From assembly GCF_037975245.1 (NCBI RefSeq), contig NC_092573.1, positions 421,001 to 485,000 on the forward strand: DNA of 64,000 nucleotides, read 5' to 3'. Shown here piece after piece: positions 47,701 to 58,562 of this stretch. The notes below the pieces were generated by a model. It had not been told where the DNA came from. It did not search any database and saw only the letters and a program-made list of their open reading frames with translations. The number at the start of each line of letters is the position of its first letter. Position 1 is the first letter of the stretch. The DNA comes from Apostichopus japonicus. Taxonomy: Eukaryota > Echinodermata > Holothuroidea > Aspidochirotida > Stichopodidae. Position numbers and translations under genes: made by a program.

Positions 47701-48295
47701 CGTCAATCTGTGCCATTATTACATCCATAACGAAATGCCAAGGACATGCATAGAATTCATATCACATGAATGTATTCTTTGCTAAGCCAATGTGCGAGCC
47801 AGTGAACTTAACTGTACTGTATTGGTACATAACAAAGAGTTAATGTTAGTTTCTGCCAACAGACCAAGGCAGACATACAGTATATATCCTATAGTACTGT
47901 TGAAGTGGCCTTTGATTTGATGAGAATAGTTAAAAAATTCTGTAATATATCAAAACAATGACTCTATATAGAAAAGGGGTATCTCTAATTACTCTAAAGA
48001 TGTTGTATATCTTACCATGAAAGCTCTTGTGTTGTTGCTGAAATAAGGCGAATAGCTTCTTTTTGTTTGTAGTAGTCCTAGGTAGCCTGTGGTAGTCCTA
48101 GGCCTAACTACAGTATATTAGGTGTAAAGTAACTTAGTGTACACTGTATCCATAAAGACTACAGTAAGCCTAAGTCACTCTGAACGCTTAACGTTAACTT
48201 AAGTCCAGCACTCATTCTTACCAATATCCTGCATTAATGAGCAACCCGATCAAGAAAAGGATTCCTGCCGTATACTTGTACCATATGGTGGCCAT
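41731..48295 (-). CDS. JTB: JTB family single-pass membrane protein, 4 exons
   Basis: Homologue of the jumping translocation breakpoint protein, a small type I membrane protein linked to cytokinesis and growth control in mammals, with its molecular role unsettled. Coding exons, minus strand: 48295-48222, 42962-42845, 42433-42354, 41881-41731. All junctions are GT-AG and the phases join to give 140 residues (human about 146). The N-terminus is a hydrophobic signal-like segment (ILFLIGLLINAGYW). The extracellular part has a glutamate-rich stretch, then CEPCDKLE, then the family pattern CSLTGYRRILKCENRKE. Next come the membrane segment AFWIFQLFMIIIGVVFGIM and a basic tail (FRRRHLDRLVKERI) that resembles the human tail. 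Intron 1 is about 5.3 kb, most of it an LTR retrotransposon on the opposite strand plus a MITE. The start has a good context (ACAATGG). Identification rests on the cysteine pattern and topology recalled from the family. Confidence 0.88.
43067..43420 (-). mobile_element. MITE with TTAA ends, copy 2, in JTB intron 1
   Basis: A 354-bp unit starting AGGCATTGAAGACTCGC and ending with the partial complement CGAGTATTCACACCCT. TTAA flanks it on both sides (43063-43066 and 43421-43424). It matches the 10206-10572 unit in reverse orientation over nearly its whole length. It stops 37 bp before the LTR retrotransposon. Confidence 0.8.
43458..43572 (+). repeat. Left LTR
   Basis: 115 bp, TG...CA. It differs from the right LTR at four sites. 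An LTR this short leaves little room for a promoter. Confidence 0.9.
43573..43586 (+). other. Primer-binding site (tRNA-Leu type)
   Basis: TGGTGTCAGAAGTG abuts the left LTR and is complementary to a typical tRNA-Leu 3' end including CCA. Assignment from memory of tRNA ends. Confidence 0.65.
43597..46392 (+). pseudogene. Retrotransposon gag-pol, N-terminal part (931 codons)
   Basis: One frame fuses gag, protease, reverse transcriptase and RNase H. Gag covers about residues 1-265, with zinc knuckles CGKCGYEHHTNKC (from about 218) and CHKCSKPYHFARKC. The protease has the active motif DTGA near 318. Reverse transcriptase shows FSTLDANCGFWQLAL, LPFGIKSAPEIFQ and the catalytic IMDD near 590. RNase H shows VDSSSRGVGAVLLQD and ETDHKPLEPIL. 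The frame runs into a stop at 46390-46392 just as it leaves RNase H. The continuing integrase is in another frame, so this copy cannot make a full polyprotein. A start at the second ATG (43603) is equally possible. Confidence 0.88.
46380..47042 (+). pseudogene. Retrotransposon integrase, frame-shifted part
   Basis: The integrase is open in a frame shifted by one base from the upstream pol, with the join near 46378 next to a T run. This suggests a single-base loss. It shows the zinc-binding HEGH...CETC pattern, then catalytic residues in GTDLF, VISDNGHQYSS and HYPQSNGKAEKA, so the D,D,E triad is intact. It ends at a TAA (47040-47042) inside the usual end of the core (after NYRNTPLEHGDSPVQL). 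Confidence 0.85.
47043..47525 (+). pseudogene. Retrotransposon integrase C-terminal part (160 codons)
   Basis: In the same frame as the preceding integrase part and directly after its stop codon, so a single nonsense change separates them. It opens with MGRRTRTALPT, the usual sequence after the integrase core, and contains the GPY/F-like module (VGDTVRF ... VVVAKSPQPRSYVT). It ends in a Thr/Gln-rich tail. It is unlikely to be translated on its own. Confidence 0.8.
47609..47723 (+). repeat. Right LTR
   Basis: 115 bp, 111 identical to the left LTR by eye. Preceded by the purine tract AAAGGGAGA (47600-47608) used to prime plus-strand DNA. Confidence 0.9.
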
Positions 48296-49580
48296 TGTTT
48301 GCTTATATGTACAAAATATACTTTTGATTATTATGAAAATTCTATTCGTGATATACGTAGTCTGCTCTCTCGCAGTCACAGGGTTCTCGAATGTTTACAA
48401 ATACAATTAACGAGGATAACTGTGCCATAAACGAGTTATGCATCACGTCTTCGCCTTGATTGGTTTTCTTATTTTTTACTATTTATGTTCAGTTTTATGC
48501 CAATCTTTTAATGTGAGCTGAAAATATATTCATTTAATGTCAGCAAAATATTCAAAAAAGGTCAATTTATGTGATAAATCTAAACTTGTGAAATATTCTT
48601 TATTATTGTGGTTCCTTATTTAGGCGCTCTTGGTGTAACAACGAGGCTAAACACAAACCACTGATCAAGGTATAATTACGCAACATTGCTGGAAGTGACG
48701 TGTTTCTTACAACGTTAACACCGTTCATAGGCTATGATGTGCAAATCGCACTGATTGTTTGTACCTGTATGACGACAGACGACAGACCTTAGTCTAACGT
48801 CAGGCCAGATTCAGAAAACCCTTTCATGAAAGACGCTTTGTAGAAGAGAATGGATCAGTAGATGTTCTCAGAGTCATTCCATCTGATACTGTAGTATAGA
48901 AGTAGGCCATACTAGCATAACTGTTTTTCCCACAATGATCTTATTATTACTACTAGGATAGGCCTTGGTCTAGTGTAGGGCTACGAGTATGATTACAGCG
49001 TATCTTGGATAGCCTAAGCCTAGTATTATTAAATTAAAGTAAGGCTTCACACAGTCGTGGCACATCAATACACAACCAAAGAAGACCCAACGTATGCTAC
49101 ACAGTATCTCGACATAAAAGAAAGCTCTGCAAGAGCCTGGAAACTATAATACGCCCATCAACAATGTTTGGTGACCAGATTTCCAAAAATGGTATTGGCT
49201 ATCAGTTTGTCTTGGTAATCTGAGTCAGTGATAGAGTGAACATGTATTATGTTATGTGATGAGCAAAGCCTTCATTTGACAGCTTGATAGAACTGGAAAT
49301 GATTATTTTGGTTAATCTTGTCTAAAACACATTGATACAAATTTCAAAGAATTCATTAAAACACAATAAGGAAATTAAGTTAATCACTGTTTGTAATCTC
49401 TCATCTCCAAAACACATAGCTGATAACACCCAATGGACCCCAGTGCTCAGAGTTTGGCATTTTGGAGTAAGATAGGTAAATTTAAGTTGAGATTTAAGTT
49501 GGGTTAGCCTTATGTAGGTTAGATGGTAAAACCAAACATATAGATAACCTAGAAATCCAAACTTGAATACTTGTTTCTGT
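48296..49580. other. JTB upstream spacer
   Basis: Non-coding DNA upstream of JTB, where its promoter and 5' UTR should lie. No core promoter motif stood out and no other gene was recognised. Confidence 0.4.
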
Positions 49581-49583
49581 TAA

Positions 49584-51979
49584 GGGAAGCCTCGCAAATC
49601 TAACCGCCGGTTCCGGGCCGGCCGGAATCACGCAATCCTTGCTCATTATGCATGTGCATATTGGTCCCATGGTTGAATGCACACACGCTGGTTGCCAGCC
49701 GGAGTAATGAGCACAGCGTCCTGACAACACAAGGCTGGTTATTCTTCACAAACAATGAGCAAACTTGGCCAAGTGACCGGATTAACTTTTGCAGTTTTGA
49801 CAGTCAATAGAGCGGTAGTTTATGTTGCAAAGTGACTTATACACTAAAATCCGCCACTACCAAATGTCCGAGATTCAGTACTTTATATAATTCTTGCAAA
49901 TCTTCCACGTTATCAAACCTCACAAATAAAATTTCTTGGGTCTCTTATGAACAATTGTGAAACTCCGCTACTGGAAAGTTCGATAAAAGCAGCCTTTACC
50001 TGGGCCTATACATTATGAGCCTTGTTCAACGAGTGGTACGTAATTATGAATTAAAAACTGAATCAGCCATTGCATTAAATATATGCCCCCAAGAGCTTCA
50101 GAAAACCCATATTGACAAACCAGAATTTAAACAAAACAATAGTTAAGCTATGCCACATATGTATGTTAAAGAGAGAACATCGACCGTAACGTTGATCTCT
50201 GAAGCTAACTACGACACAAATTCAACGAATAAACAGATGGTTTTGATTTTCCCATTGACTTAGTGTGTTAGGCTGCCATGTGGTTAGAGATATAAGTTAC
50301 TATTCAGTGAAAATTTTACTATACAACTGCAGTGTTTACCCCTACTTAAATATCATGGTAGGCATACTGCCAAACAACCCCCCTGTTTAACACCTGTTTG
50401 TTAACATTTTTGGCACGTTTCCAAAAAACTGTTCATGGAGTAAACTATTTTGGCTCCACTCTAGAATTAATTAGGTAAGTCAGTAAAGGATCGGTAAAGT
50501 TGTGCGAAATATTATCTTAGACGTTCAAGAAAAGTATATATCCCCGTAACATTAAGGTAAGTAAAACACACCTCAAGCCAACCGACTCCTCCGTATGAAC
50601 AAAACATTCTATTCCCCATGATACACGAGTCTATACCATACAGACATAGCACGATATCAAGGCCCCAATAGCTACAGTATGGCTATCTTTATGAAAGTAA
50701 ACCTTTTAATCCCATGTTTTAGGCCACTTGGCATGATTAACTGAATGCTTAATATTGTTTCCATGTCCTTGTAGAAAACGTCAACTTCGCAAAATACAAT
50801 TAGTTGTGTTTTTGTTGTTACGTGAGATCCGTAACCGGCGAAGTGGTTAGGCTATTTACTATACACTTAACTATGGTAGGATATTAATTTTTCCTTTTTT
50901 TTTGGGTGGAAATTCTAGAAAATACTTTCTTTTCCCCCCGCCATATGTGGTCATATGGTTTATTCATAAATGGGTGTACTTGAGCCTTGTCTACATGACA
51001 TTAATTGCATTTAGCACGATATGCCAGTTTCGCGTGAATTTTTCGAAAGTATTTTTCTCGATCTTTCGTAAAATTTGAAAGGTGTACCAACTTACTGTTC
51101 GTACGCAATTGCTAATTTCTCTACTGATTTTCAGAGTAGTAAAGGACGTTTTTTTTTACGAAGTTCAAAAGTCAGTAAATGAAGTTGATAAACTTTATTT
51201 CTTTCAACTTTCTTTAATGCTAGAATAACATTTACACTTAAAACGGAGAAAGGATAATCGCATTTTTTCCACATTTATTTCAAATTTCTTTCACAAGAAA
51301 TTATCGTCATTTGTTCAATCCTCATGTCTACGATCTAGCTGGCTAAAAAAAAGTACAGCTTCGCTGGAGTGCGAAAAATTCCCTACAGTCAACCGATTTT
51401 TTTTCACCTAGCTAGGTAGTTTAGGTCCTGTTCTATACAACTTAGTAGGATTATTCTAAAGTCATCCCGTATGTTAGGCTCTGGTTCACGCTTATGTGCA
51501 CGTGTACAAGAAGTGAGATTGTGATTTCAGTTTTTTAGATTTTTAAATCTTAAAAATTCAGGAAACTTAATGTCCTTGCAAAAAGGCAACAAAACTTTTT
51601 GTTCCTACTTGGCCGACTGGGAAAATAAGAAAGGTAGCATTTTAGATTCCTGCAGTGTAAATTCACATTTCCTTACTTATTTTTCACAGAAGTTTTGCTT
51701 CTGCAGTAGGATAAAATACGGCGTATAAACATACTATCTTTTTTGAAACGTTTGAATACCTTGAGACTTAGCTATGATGTTTTGTTGAACTCACTATTGT
51801 GTTCAAATCGGCTTAGTAAAAACTTGACCGCGGCTGTGAATGTAACTGTATAGCTTGGAGGGTGGTTTGGAGAGAGTGTGCACTCAAGTGTGACTCATTA
51901 TCTGCTTGTGACTGTGCTCATTATAGCCGCGGAAAAATCCACCGGCCCGGACATGGCGGTTAGATTTGCGAGGCTTCCC
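49584..51979. mobile_element. PIF/Harbinger-like non-autonomous element, 2,396 bp
   Basis: Both ends carry GGGAAGCCTCGCAAATCTAA, followed by CCGCC, as inverted repeats identical for 25 bp. Similarity continues with gaps (CCGGGCCGG and TAATGAGCACAG words) for over 100 bp. TAA flanks both sides (49581-49583 and 51980-51982). A 3-bp TWA duplication with a GGG start is the PIF/Harbinger signature. No frame long enough for a transposase or its Myb-like partner exists inside. Confidence 0.75.
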
Positions 51980-51982
51980 TAA

Positions 51983-52193
51983 TGCCATTTGGGCATTTCA
52001 TCACATTCAACTTTTAACAATTACCATTTTGGGAACTCTAATTGACACAGTAGAATAGCTATATGAATGTATGAACTATGAACAAATAACAGAATTATGA
52101 ACAATAATAGGAACTTCATGTATACTATTTACAGTCCTGAGGTTCCTATAACAGTAAAGTTAATTTTGTTTTTGATGAACAGGGAAAGAAACC
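51983..52193. promoter_or_regulatory. RGP1 upstream region
   Basis: The short spacer between the DNA transposon and the RGP1 start codon. TTTGATGAACAG at about 52171-52182 could be a splice acceptor, so the real promoter and a 5' UTR exon may lie further upstream, even beyond the transposon. No TATA box seen. Confidence 0.3.
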
Positions 52194-55100
52194 ATGCAAC
52201 GTCAGGAGGACTTTGTGAGTATCGAAGCTGCGTTGAACAGAGGATCAGTTTACCTGGCTGGAGAGGCTGTTGAATGTACTGTAAAATTCAGATGTTTACC
52301 CTCAAGTGCATCAAGGTAATCACTCCATTCGGGAACATTGAATTTTTGACTTGAAATACATGCGGTATCTACAGTAAGGAAATTTTGATTATTTGAAAAG
52401 TATTCGTATTGATGGTCACAAATGTCGAGCATCAAGTTTATTCCATTTTTTGCACTGTTGATTGCACTTGTAATCTGTGAAGTAATGATGACTATTCAAT
52501 GAATAATATATAGAATATTTCATTTCATGTCATAGCATTGCGAACAAAATGATCAGTTGCCATGTACTAAAGCAAAGATATAGAGTATATTTCTATTTTT
52601 GAATTTTATTTACTTAAGCTAACCCCTGCTTACATGTGTGTGACACTATTCATTAAAGAAGATAATAAACTTGGACGTTCTGATACTTGACAATTGGACC
52701 CATGTTATTTCAGCCTTGATAACTCGGATGTTGTTTCACTATTAACGACTACCTTGCATTTATTTAGTATTATTATTATTATTATTATATTTTTGAACCA
52801 ACAGACAGGCCCAGTCTCTTGCTTGGGTCAGTGCACAGATCCATTGTCAATGTCACATAAGTGAATCGAAAGTTCAACTTCCGGTTCCTGGTCACAGACT
52901 TTCCACAGAATATGAAAACATCAGAGACTTAAATAATACAGACTTCATTCCGAGTAGAGGTACATATTATAACTTTCTTTCTTTAGCCAAAAAAAAATAA
53001 AGGTCCTCAAGTGGAAGACAAAGATATAATAAAAAGTAGAACTACTGCTTCAGGATTATGATACTTTCTCTATTTATGATCTCGAAAATGTAAACTCGTC
53101 TTTTAAAACAAATCATCTTGCAATAGAAATGGAAGAAGCTTCATTTGATTTCAAAATCGATACCCTTGGAATAGCCACTGACACCAAATGAAAGTTTGGG
53201 CTGTGTACTGGTAACCTGATTTTCTGATTTTCTTTTCACATATGAATAGGAGAGAAAGGTGATTGTGTGTTTTCAACAAAGCCAAAAATTCTTTGCTGTG
53301 ATTTACAGCTGTTACCAGGGCAGTGTAAAACTGGTGAGTACAAATATAATCATCTCTTGTCAGAGAATTAATCATGTATTTTGAATATTTTCAAATAATG
53401 GATGAGAAAACAAATGTATGTAATATTTAAAAACATGACTTTATGTAACTAAGGAATTTATCAACCAAATTTTGAAAGAAAGTCAAAAATAATTTGGACA
53501 GTGAACATGTTAAAAAAAATAGAATTTCTCTTGAAATGCCTATTTTCCTTGCCATCTTCTAAGTTGTATTAAATTAAACTAAGGTGCAGGAATCCTTTGT
53601 AAGATTATTGATTTAAGTGCTGTAGCATCTGACTAGATCCCTCAGCAATGTTAATAAGGCCGGATGGCTCAAGTTTTAAGAGTCCACAACTTCTTTGCCT
53701 CAGGCTAACAATCTGTTCGGAACTGACTCCTTCAGTCTTCGGCAAATTTGTGTACAGATTTTGAAGCTTGCCAATAGAAATCGATGAAGTTATATATAAA
53801 CATCAGCTCCATGGTCCAAAATTAGCTTTCATGCATTCTTAACATTGATTCCAGTGTATGGAATTCCGGGTGGGTTGTGGCTCAGTTCTCATGGAAGGTC
53901 CTGCTTGGAACCTGGTACTAGCCAACACTATATTCATTCAAAAGAATTCTCAATGCAAAAACTTTTTCTTGCCAGATCCACTCGACTCTTTGCCAAACCA
54001 GCAAACTGTTGCATCTTGTGTTAGAATGTGTAGTTGGCAGGAAGCGTCATACCTTCCTGATGGTCCAGATATTGGTTCCAACTTGTATCAAAATTTAAGC
54101 TAGGTTTCAATACCAATACTGTGAAAGTGCAACTTTTTAGTTGGACAACAGTATCATGTAAAGATTTTTGAAAGTCTGATCCAAGTTATGTTTACATTTA
54201 ATTTTTTTGTGAGTGCTTTATAGGTTTAACACAACCTTGTTTTTCTTTTCAGTTGTTTACAGGGAAACAATTCCGAAAGATGCACCTCCTTCTTATAGAG
54301 GACAAGCTGTTAAATATTCGTACAAGATAACAATTGGAGCCCAGAGGATAGGATGTCCCATTAAACTACTCAGGGTGCCTCTTAGGGTTCTTGTGTTATA
54401 CGGTATGCCTAAAAATTAGCTTTCATAATTTGACGCCAAGTGCATCAGGCTGATCACTTACTGGAACAGTTGTTTATATTCATGTCACGCTTTAAAGCAC
54501 TTGTACTGACAGTGTGAAATCTTGTTTCTGTCATAATTATAGTTAGGAACTGTTCATACTATCAGTATGAGTGCTTTGAAGCATGATGTGGGAGGATAGT
54601 CTAGAGTGATATAAATACCATTTTGAAATTTGTCAAATTTGTCAAATTCCACATATTTCTCATTTCTAAATGATAGGTCTGGGAGATGTTTCTACTTTCA
54701 ATGTCGATGAAGAGTTTGACACCACAAATCCCTTCCTGGCTCAGAGTAAGACTCAAAATTCTCTCTTAGACCTGGCAATGCAAGTTCTCATGACAGTTAC
54801 ATCAAAGAAGAGTCCAAGTAAGTAGAAAAAGCTCAGATTAATGCGTCTGATTTTGTCACTGATTCAGACTTTTGAAATCAATCCAGAGGCTCAGACATAA
54901 TTCCAGTTAGTTGCAAAGTTAAGAACATAATTTTTCATATGTTTCTGTAGTCGAGCTAAATGACAATTTCATCCTCTTATCCACTGCTTACCAAAAGTCA
55001 AATCCCCTTCAAAGTAGTCTTCTTATCACATACGAAGTAATAGACACTTGGTGGGATAATGATAATTTAATTTCTGACTAAGCTGATTAAAATAAATTGT

Positions 55101-57648
55101 GTTCACCATGCTCATTAACCTGCCTGTATTCTGTTCGTGTTTTTGTCCCCTCTGTTACTGTAACTTGTCATTTAGCCTCTGAAGAAGATCCTGCTAGGAT
55201 CGAAAGGTCAGGCCAACTTACTTTTATACATAAGCTGATTAAAAGATGCTTTTTCATCTGTGTAATACTTCTAATCCATCACTGAATGTACAGTACAGCA
55301 TGTATGGCATCACCATTACTGGTCATTGATAACATACCTTAACAGACCTAACTGTATCCCATCAAATTAGTAAATGTGGAATTTATGCAGCTGCATGGGC
55401 CATGCAGGCAGATGTCTGATGCAGAATCACCCCAACTAATATTCATTAATGGTCGTGTTTGAGGAAAAACGGTTGTGCAACAGGTGAATCACAATCTATG
55501 TACCATGCTATTATTCTGGAATATTAAATGATCGTTTACGATATCTTTGTGAATTTTGTTGTAGTTTGTTCAGCCCACTGTCATTAAATATGGCTATAGA
55601 CTAATAAGCGGACAAAAAACAAGCTTTTTGACATACTCTACTGTTGTGAAGTGACATGATTGGTTCATCGTTGGTTTCGCTTTTCAACTTTCCAGATACC
55701 TACAACATCTCCAATGCTGAAGGAGTGGTCGCAAGGTTCTGTCTCTTCAAGCCTGCGTTCAAGCTCGGTGAAGATATTATCGGCACCATTGACTTTTCTC
55801 AGAGTACAGTACCTTGTTTACAGGTAATATCATATCACAAAAGAAGTGTCATCATGTCTCAAATTGCACCTGTTTCATTTCATGCTATGTATGTTCAGGA
55901 AATGCCTCATGGAAATGTTGAAATGTCCTTATTGTTAAAGAGATTTTAAACTTTGGTCTTGGGAGATAAAATGGCTATCACTAATCAATTAATTCCTCTT
56001 CAAGGAAAGATCAATAATACTTAGGGGCAAAGCAAGTATCAAACAGCTTGAAAAGCTGGTTTGTAGTATTTGTCACCCATATGGAAGTTTAATATCGTTC
56101 ACACATTGAAAGAAAAAGTTCTTTGGTTTACTAGGTTCACATTAAAGAAGATAAGTTACCAAGATTTTAAGTTTGATACCTGCCATTCTATGCTTCTCTT
56201 TCACAATAGAATGGGGCCAAAAAAATAAAAGGGAATCATTTGCAATGTCAAGTAAGGAACATTAAAAGTGTCACTTTTCTACAGTAAATTTGGTTTACAG
56301 TTTATCCAAAGTTATATGTTGGATTATAATATTATATTTTGTGCATTTGAGTTAGATACCACCCTTTTCAATCGTTGACCCATCTGGTGACATCTTACGA
56401 CCCATGGTACATCTGGGCACCACATCACCCATATAATTTCAATTCTCAATGCTTCTCTCCAACAGTATTCAGTAGTCCTACAGAGTGAAGAACAAGTTTC
56501 AGAAGAATGTAGACGTAGGCCCGATCAGACGGCAGCTATCAGCTCTCACGGCAAACACCAAGAATTCTGTTTACATTTACAGAAATCTCATATGATCTTA
56601 CCAATTCCTCTTCATGTAACACCCAGCTTTATCACAGATATCGGTAAGGATAAGTTGACTAGCGATTCTCAGGAGTGGTCTTGCCCAATTCACCAAACAG
56701 TCCCTAATCTCAAATCATTTCCTTCTTAACACGCTTTGGGGCCTTAAGGCACCATACACTTACTGCTCCCAACCCCCCCCCCCCTTCCCAGGGCTGCTTC
56801 ACCACTCATGTGCCTTTTGGATAGTCTGACACTGGCCCAAGCTACAGAGTTATACATAATATATTTGTTACAGTTGTCAAGGTAGATTCATAATGAGCTA
56901 TGATTAAAACTTTGTGATGCAACATTTCTTCCAAAATTTGTCAATATCAAACTTGTGCAATATTACACTAATCAGCCAGCAGGTATTAATGGGATTATAC
57001 CATGTCAATCCTTCAGTAGTATGCAACAGACAGTTCCTGAAGAGCCGTAGATAAGCCATAGTGACAACTATGCATGCGACTGTATTTGTTAACATATCTG
57101 GGACAAGAAAAACATTTGTACTGAATTCACAGACATAAATTATGTAAAATTTTCAGTTGTTATCAATCCCCTTTAACTCTCACCCAAATTGTCTGAAAAT
57201 TTCAACATAATGAAGCTGTACCATTTTAAATATTTTTTGCTTTGGTGATGAGGTACCGTATGCTTGTTTATTACTGCGAGTGACAATGTCAGCTGGTGCA
57301 TCCTGTTATCCGTAAGACTTATATGTAAATGTGTGTACTATTATCTTAGGTCTCAGATATTCACATGATTATTTAGTAACGATACTCATGCACTTTCTTA
57401 TTAACTATGTGTCTTTATTTACAGTCTGTTTGAAGTGGAGGCTGCATTTCCAGTTCATCACCTCCAAGGAACCTGTTCATGAACATGTCATTCCAGCTGA
57501 TGAATCTGAGAGTGCCGTTTGGCAGGGTCCAGAGTCCTTACCTGTGGACACACTAGTCTGGAATCTTCCCATCAAAATCCTTCCAACAAACCCTCTACAA
57601 GCTGCATGTGCATCAGTTATGAGAACAAATAACACCATGAAATGTTGA
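52194..57648 (+). CDS. RGP1: RGP1 homologue, RIC1-RGP1 Rab6 exchange factor subunit, 8 exons
   Basis: RGP1 pairs with RIC1 to form the nucleotide exchange factor that activates Rab6 at the Golgi for retrograde endosome-to-Golgi transport. Coding exons: 52194-52315, 52805-52959, 53250-53333, 54253-54402, 54677-54817, 55696-55823, 56466-56643, 57425-57648. Every junction is GT-AG and all phases agree, giving 393 residues against 391 in human. Matching landmarks in order: [127 protein letters not shown] and [18 protein letters not shown]. These span the whole Rgp1 family domain. The start at 52194 gives the family length; nothing upstream in frame looks conserved. The 3' UTR contains a minisatellite. 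Confidence 0.95.
55179..55205 (+). other. Hammerhead-core-like motif in RGP1 intron 5
   Basis: CTGAAGA (55179-55185) is followed by a perfect 6-bp stem (GATCCT 55187-55192, AGGATC 55196-55201, loop GCT) and then GAAA (55202-55205). This resembles the CUGANGA-stem II-GAAA core of hammerhead ribozymes, which occur in Penelope-like retroelements. One extra A precedes the stem, and stems I and III are not obvious. A retroelement relic is the likelier reading. Catalysis is unproven. Confidence 0.3.
56773..56784. repeat. Poly-C run of 12 in RGP1 intron 7
   Basis: The only long C or G run noted in the gene-rich half. The others lie left of 31 kb. Confidence 0.9.
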
Positions 57649-58215
57649 AGAATACTGCGTAGTGAGAACATTAACTTGTGGATTGTGCAGTCAGAATAAA
57701 CTGTGGAGTATGCATGTTGGAGGTGTATGCAGAATGAATTATGGAGAAGTAGAAATGGAGTATGCATGGAGGATGAATTGTTGAGTATGTATGCAGGAGT
57801 ATGCTACTTTTGGAGTATACATCCAGGATGAATTGTTGGGTGTACATGCATGCAGGATGAATTGTGTATTTCCGCAGGAGTATGCTGCTCTTGGAGTATG
57901 CATGCAGGATGAATTGTAAGGTGTGCATGCATGTATGGATATTCAGCATGAATTGTTGGGTATTTCTGCAGGAGTATGCTACTCTTGCAGTATGCACATA
58001 GGATGAAGTGTTGGGTGTACATGCCTGTCGGAATATGCAGTAAGAATTGTGTATTTCTGCAGGAGTATGCTGCTCTTGGAGTATGCATGTAGGAGTATGA
58101 ATTGTGTATTTCTGCAGGAGTATGCTGCTCTTGGAGTATGCATGCAGGATGAATTGTTGAGTATTCATTAAGTTTGAATTGAAGGGTACACATATGGGTG
58201 AAGGATGAATTTCGT
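57649..58215. repeat. Minisatellite in the RGP1 3' UTR region
   Basis: Starting within about 50 bp of the RGP1 stop codon, an imperfect unit of roughly 50-60 bp recurs, with words GGAGTATGCATGCAGGATGAATTG and GTATTTCTGCAGGAGTATGCTGCTC written here only to show the unit; the best copies lie at 57850-58160. It keeps two minus-strand frames open for 171 and 182 codons, but their content is only the repeat. The region should be part of the RGP1 3' UTR if the signal at 58557 is used. Confidence 0.75.
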
Positions 58216-58556
58216 TCAAGACCTTGCTTTAAACCCTGGACAAGGAACATTTTAAACCCATCTGCCACATGTTTTTGATATATGATAGTATGTTTGTAAA
58301 TCTGTAGTTGATTGTGCACTAATTTTCAGAGCCGTAACGGTAATGACACAGGTATTTTAATGTTTTACCGCAGTGAAGAAGCTTGAAATGAACGATAACA
58401 AGCACACATATCTAATCTAAGAATTCATCTTCTTCCAATCTGGCGTGAATGTTTTTTTGTTAGATGGGAAGATGACATTCATATTTTAGTTAGTGCACTT
58501 AACCTGGGATTCCCAAGGATCAACATTGTTTTATAACTATTTAAAATATATAAATG

Positions 58557-58562
58557 AATAAA
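58557..58562 (+). terminator. Candidate RGP1 polyadenylation signal
   Basis: AATAAA about 910 bp after the stop. Another match at 57695-57700 would give a short 3' UTR lacking the minisatellite. The choice cannot be made from sequence. Confidence 0.3.

Larger units (their letters stand above)
43458..47723 (+). mobile_element. Ty3/gypsy-type LTR retrotransposon, 4,266 bp
   Basis: Complete element in JTB intron 1, antisense to JTB. Two 115-bp LTRs begin TGTTATAATATGG and end CATTATTACA. TCCAT flanks both sides (43453-43457 and 47724-47728). The primer-binding site TGGTGTCAGAAGTG directly follows the left LTR and matches the 3' end of tRNA-Leu, as in the bivalve element Steamer. A purine tract, AAAGGGAGA, precedes the right LTR. 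Order inside: gag with two zinc knuckles, protease, reverse transcriptase, RNase H, integrase, which is the Ty3/gypsy order. No chromodomain or envelope gene was seen. A frameshift near 46378 and a stop at 47040-47042 make this copy non-autonomous. The LTRs differ at 4 of 115 positions, so the insertion is fairly recent. Confidence 0.93.

Noticed and set aside
53858-54103. 81-codon plus-strand frame in RGP1 intron 3
   Set aside because: Lies between verified exons, has no family motif, and skipping it keeps RGP1 in phase at human length.
57671-58319. Minus-strand frames of 182 and 171 codons
   Set aside because: Two overlapping frames made only of the minisatellite unit, with no known domain. 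Explained by the repeat.
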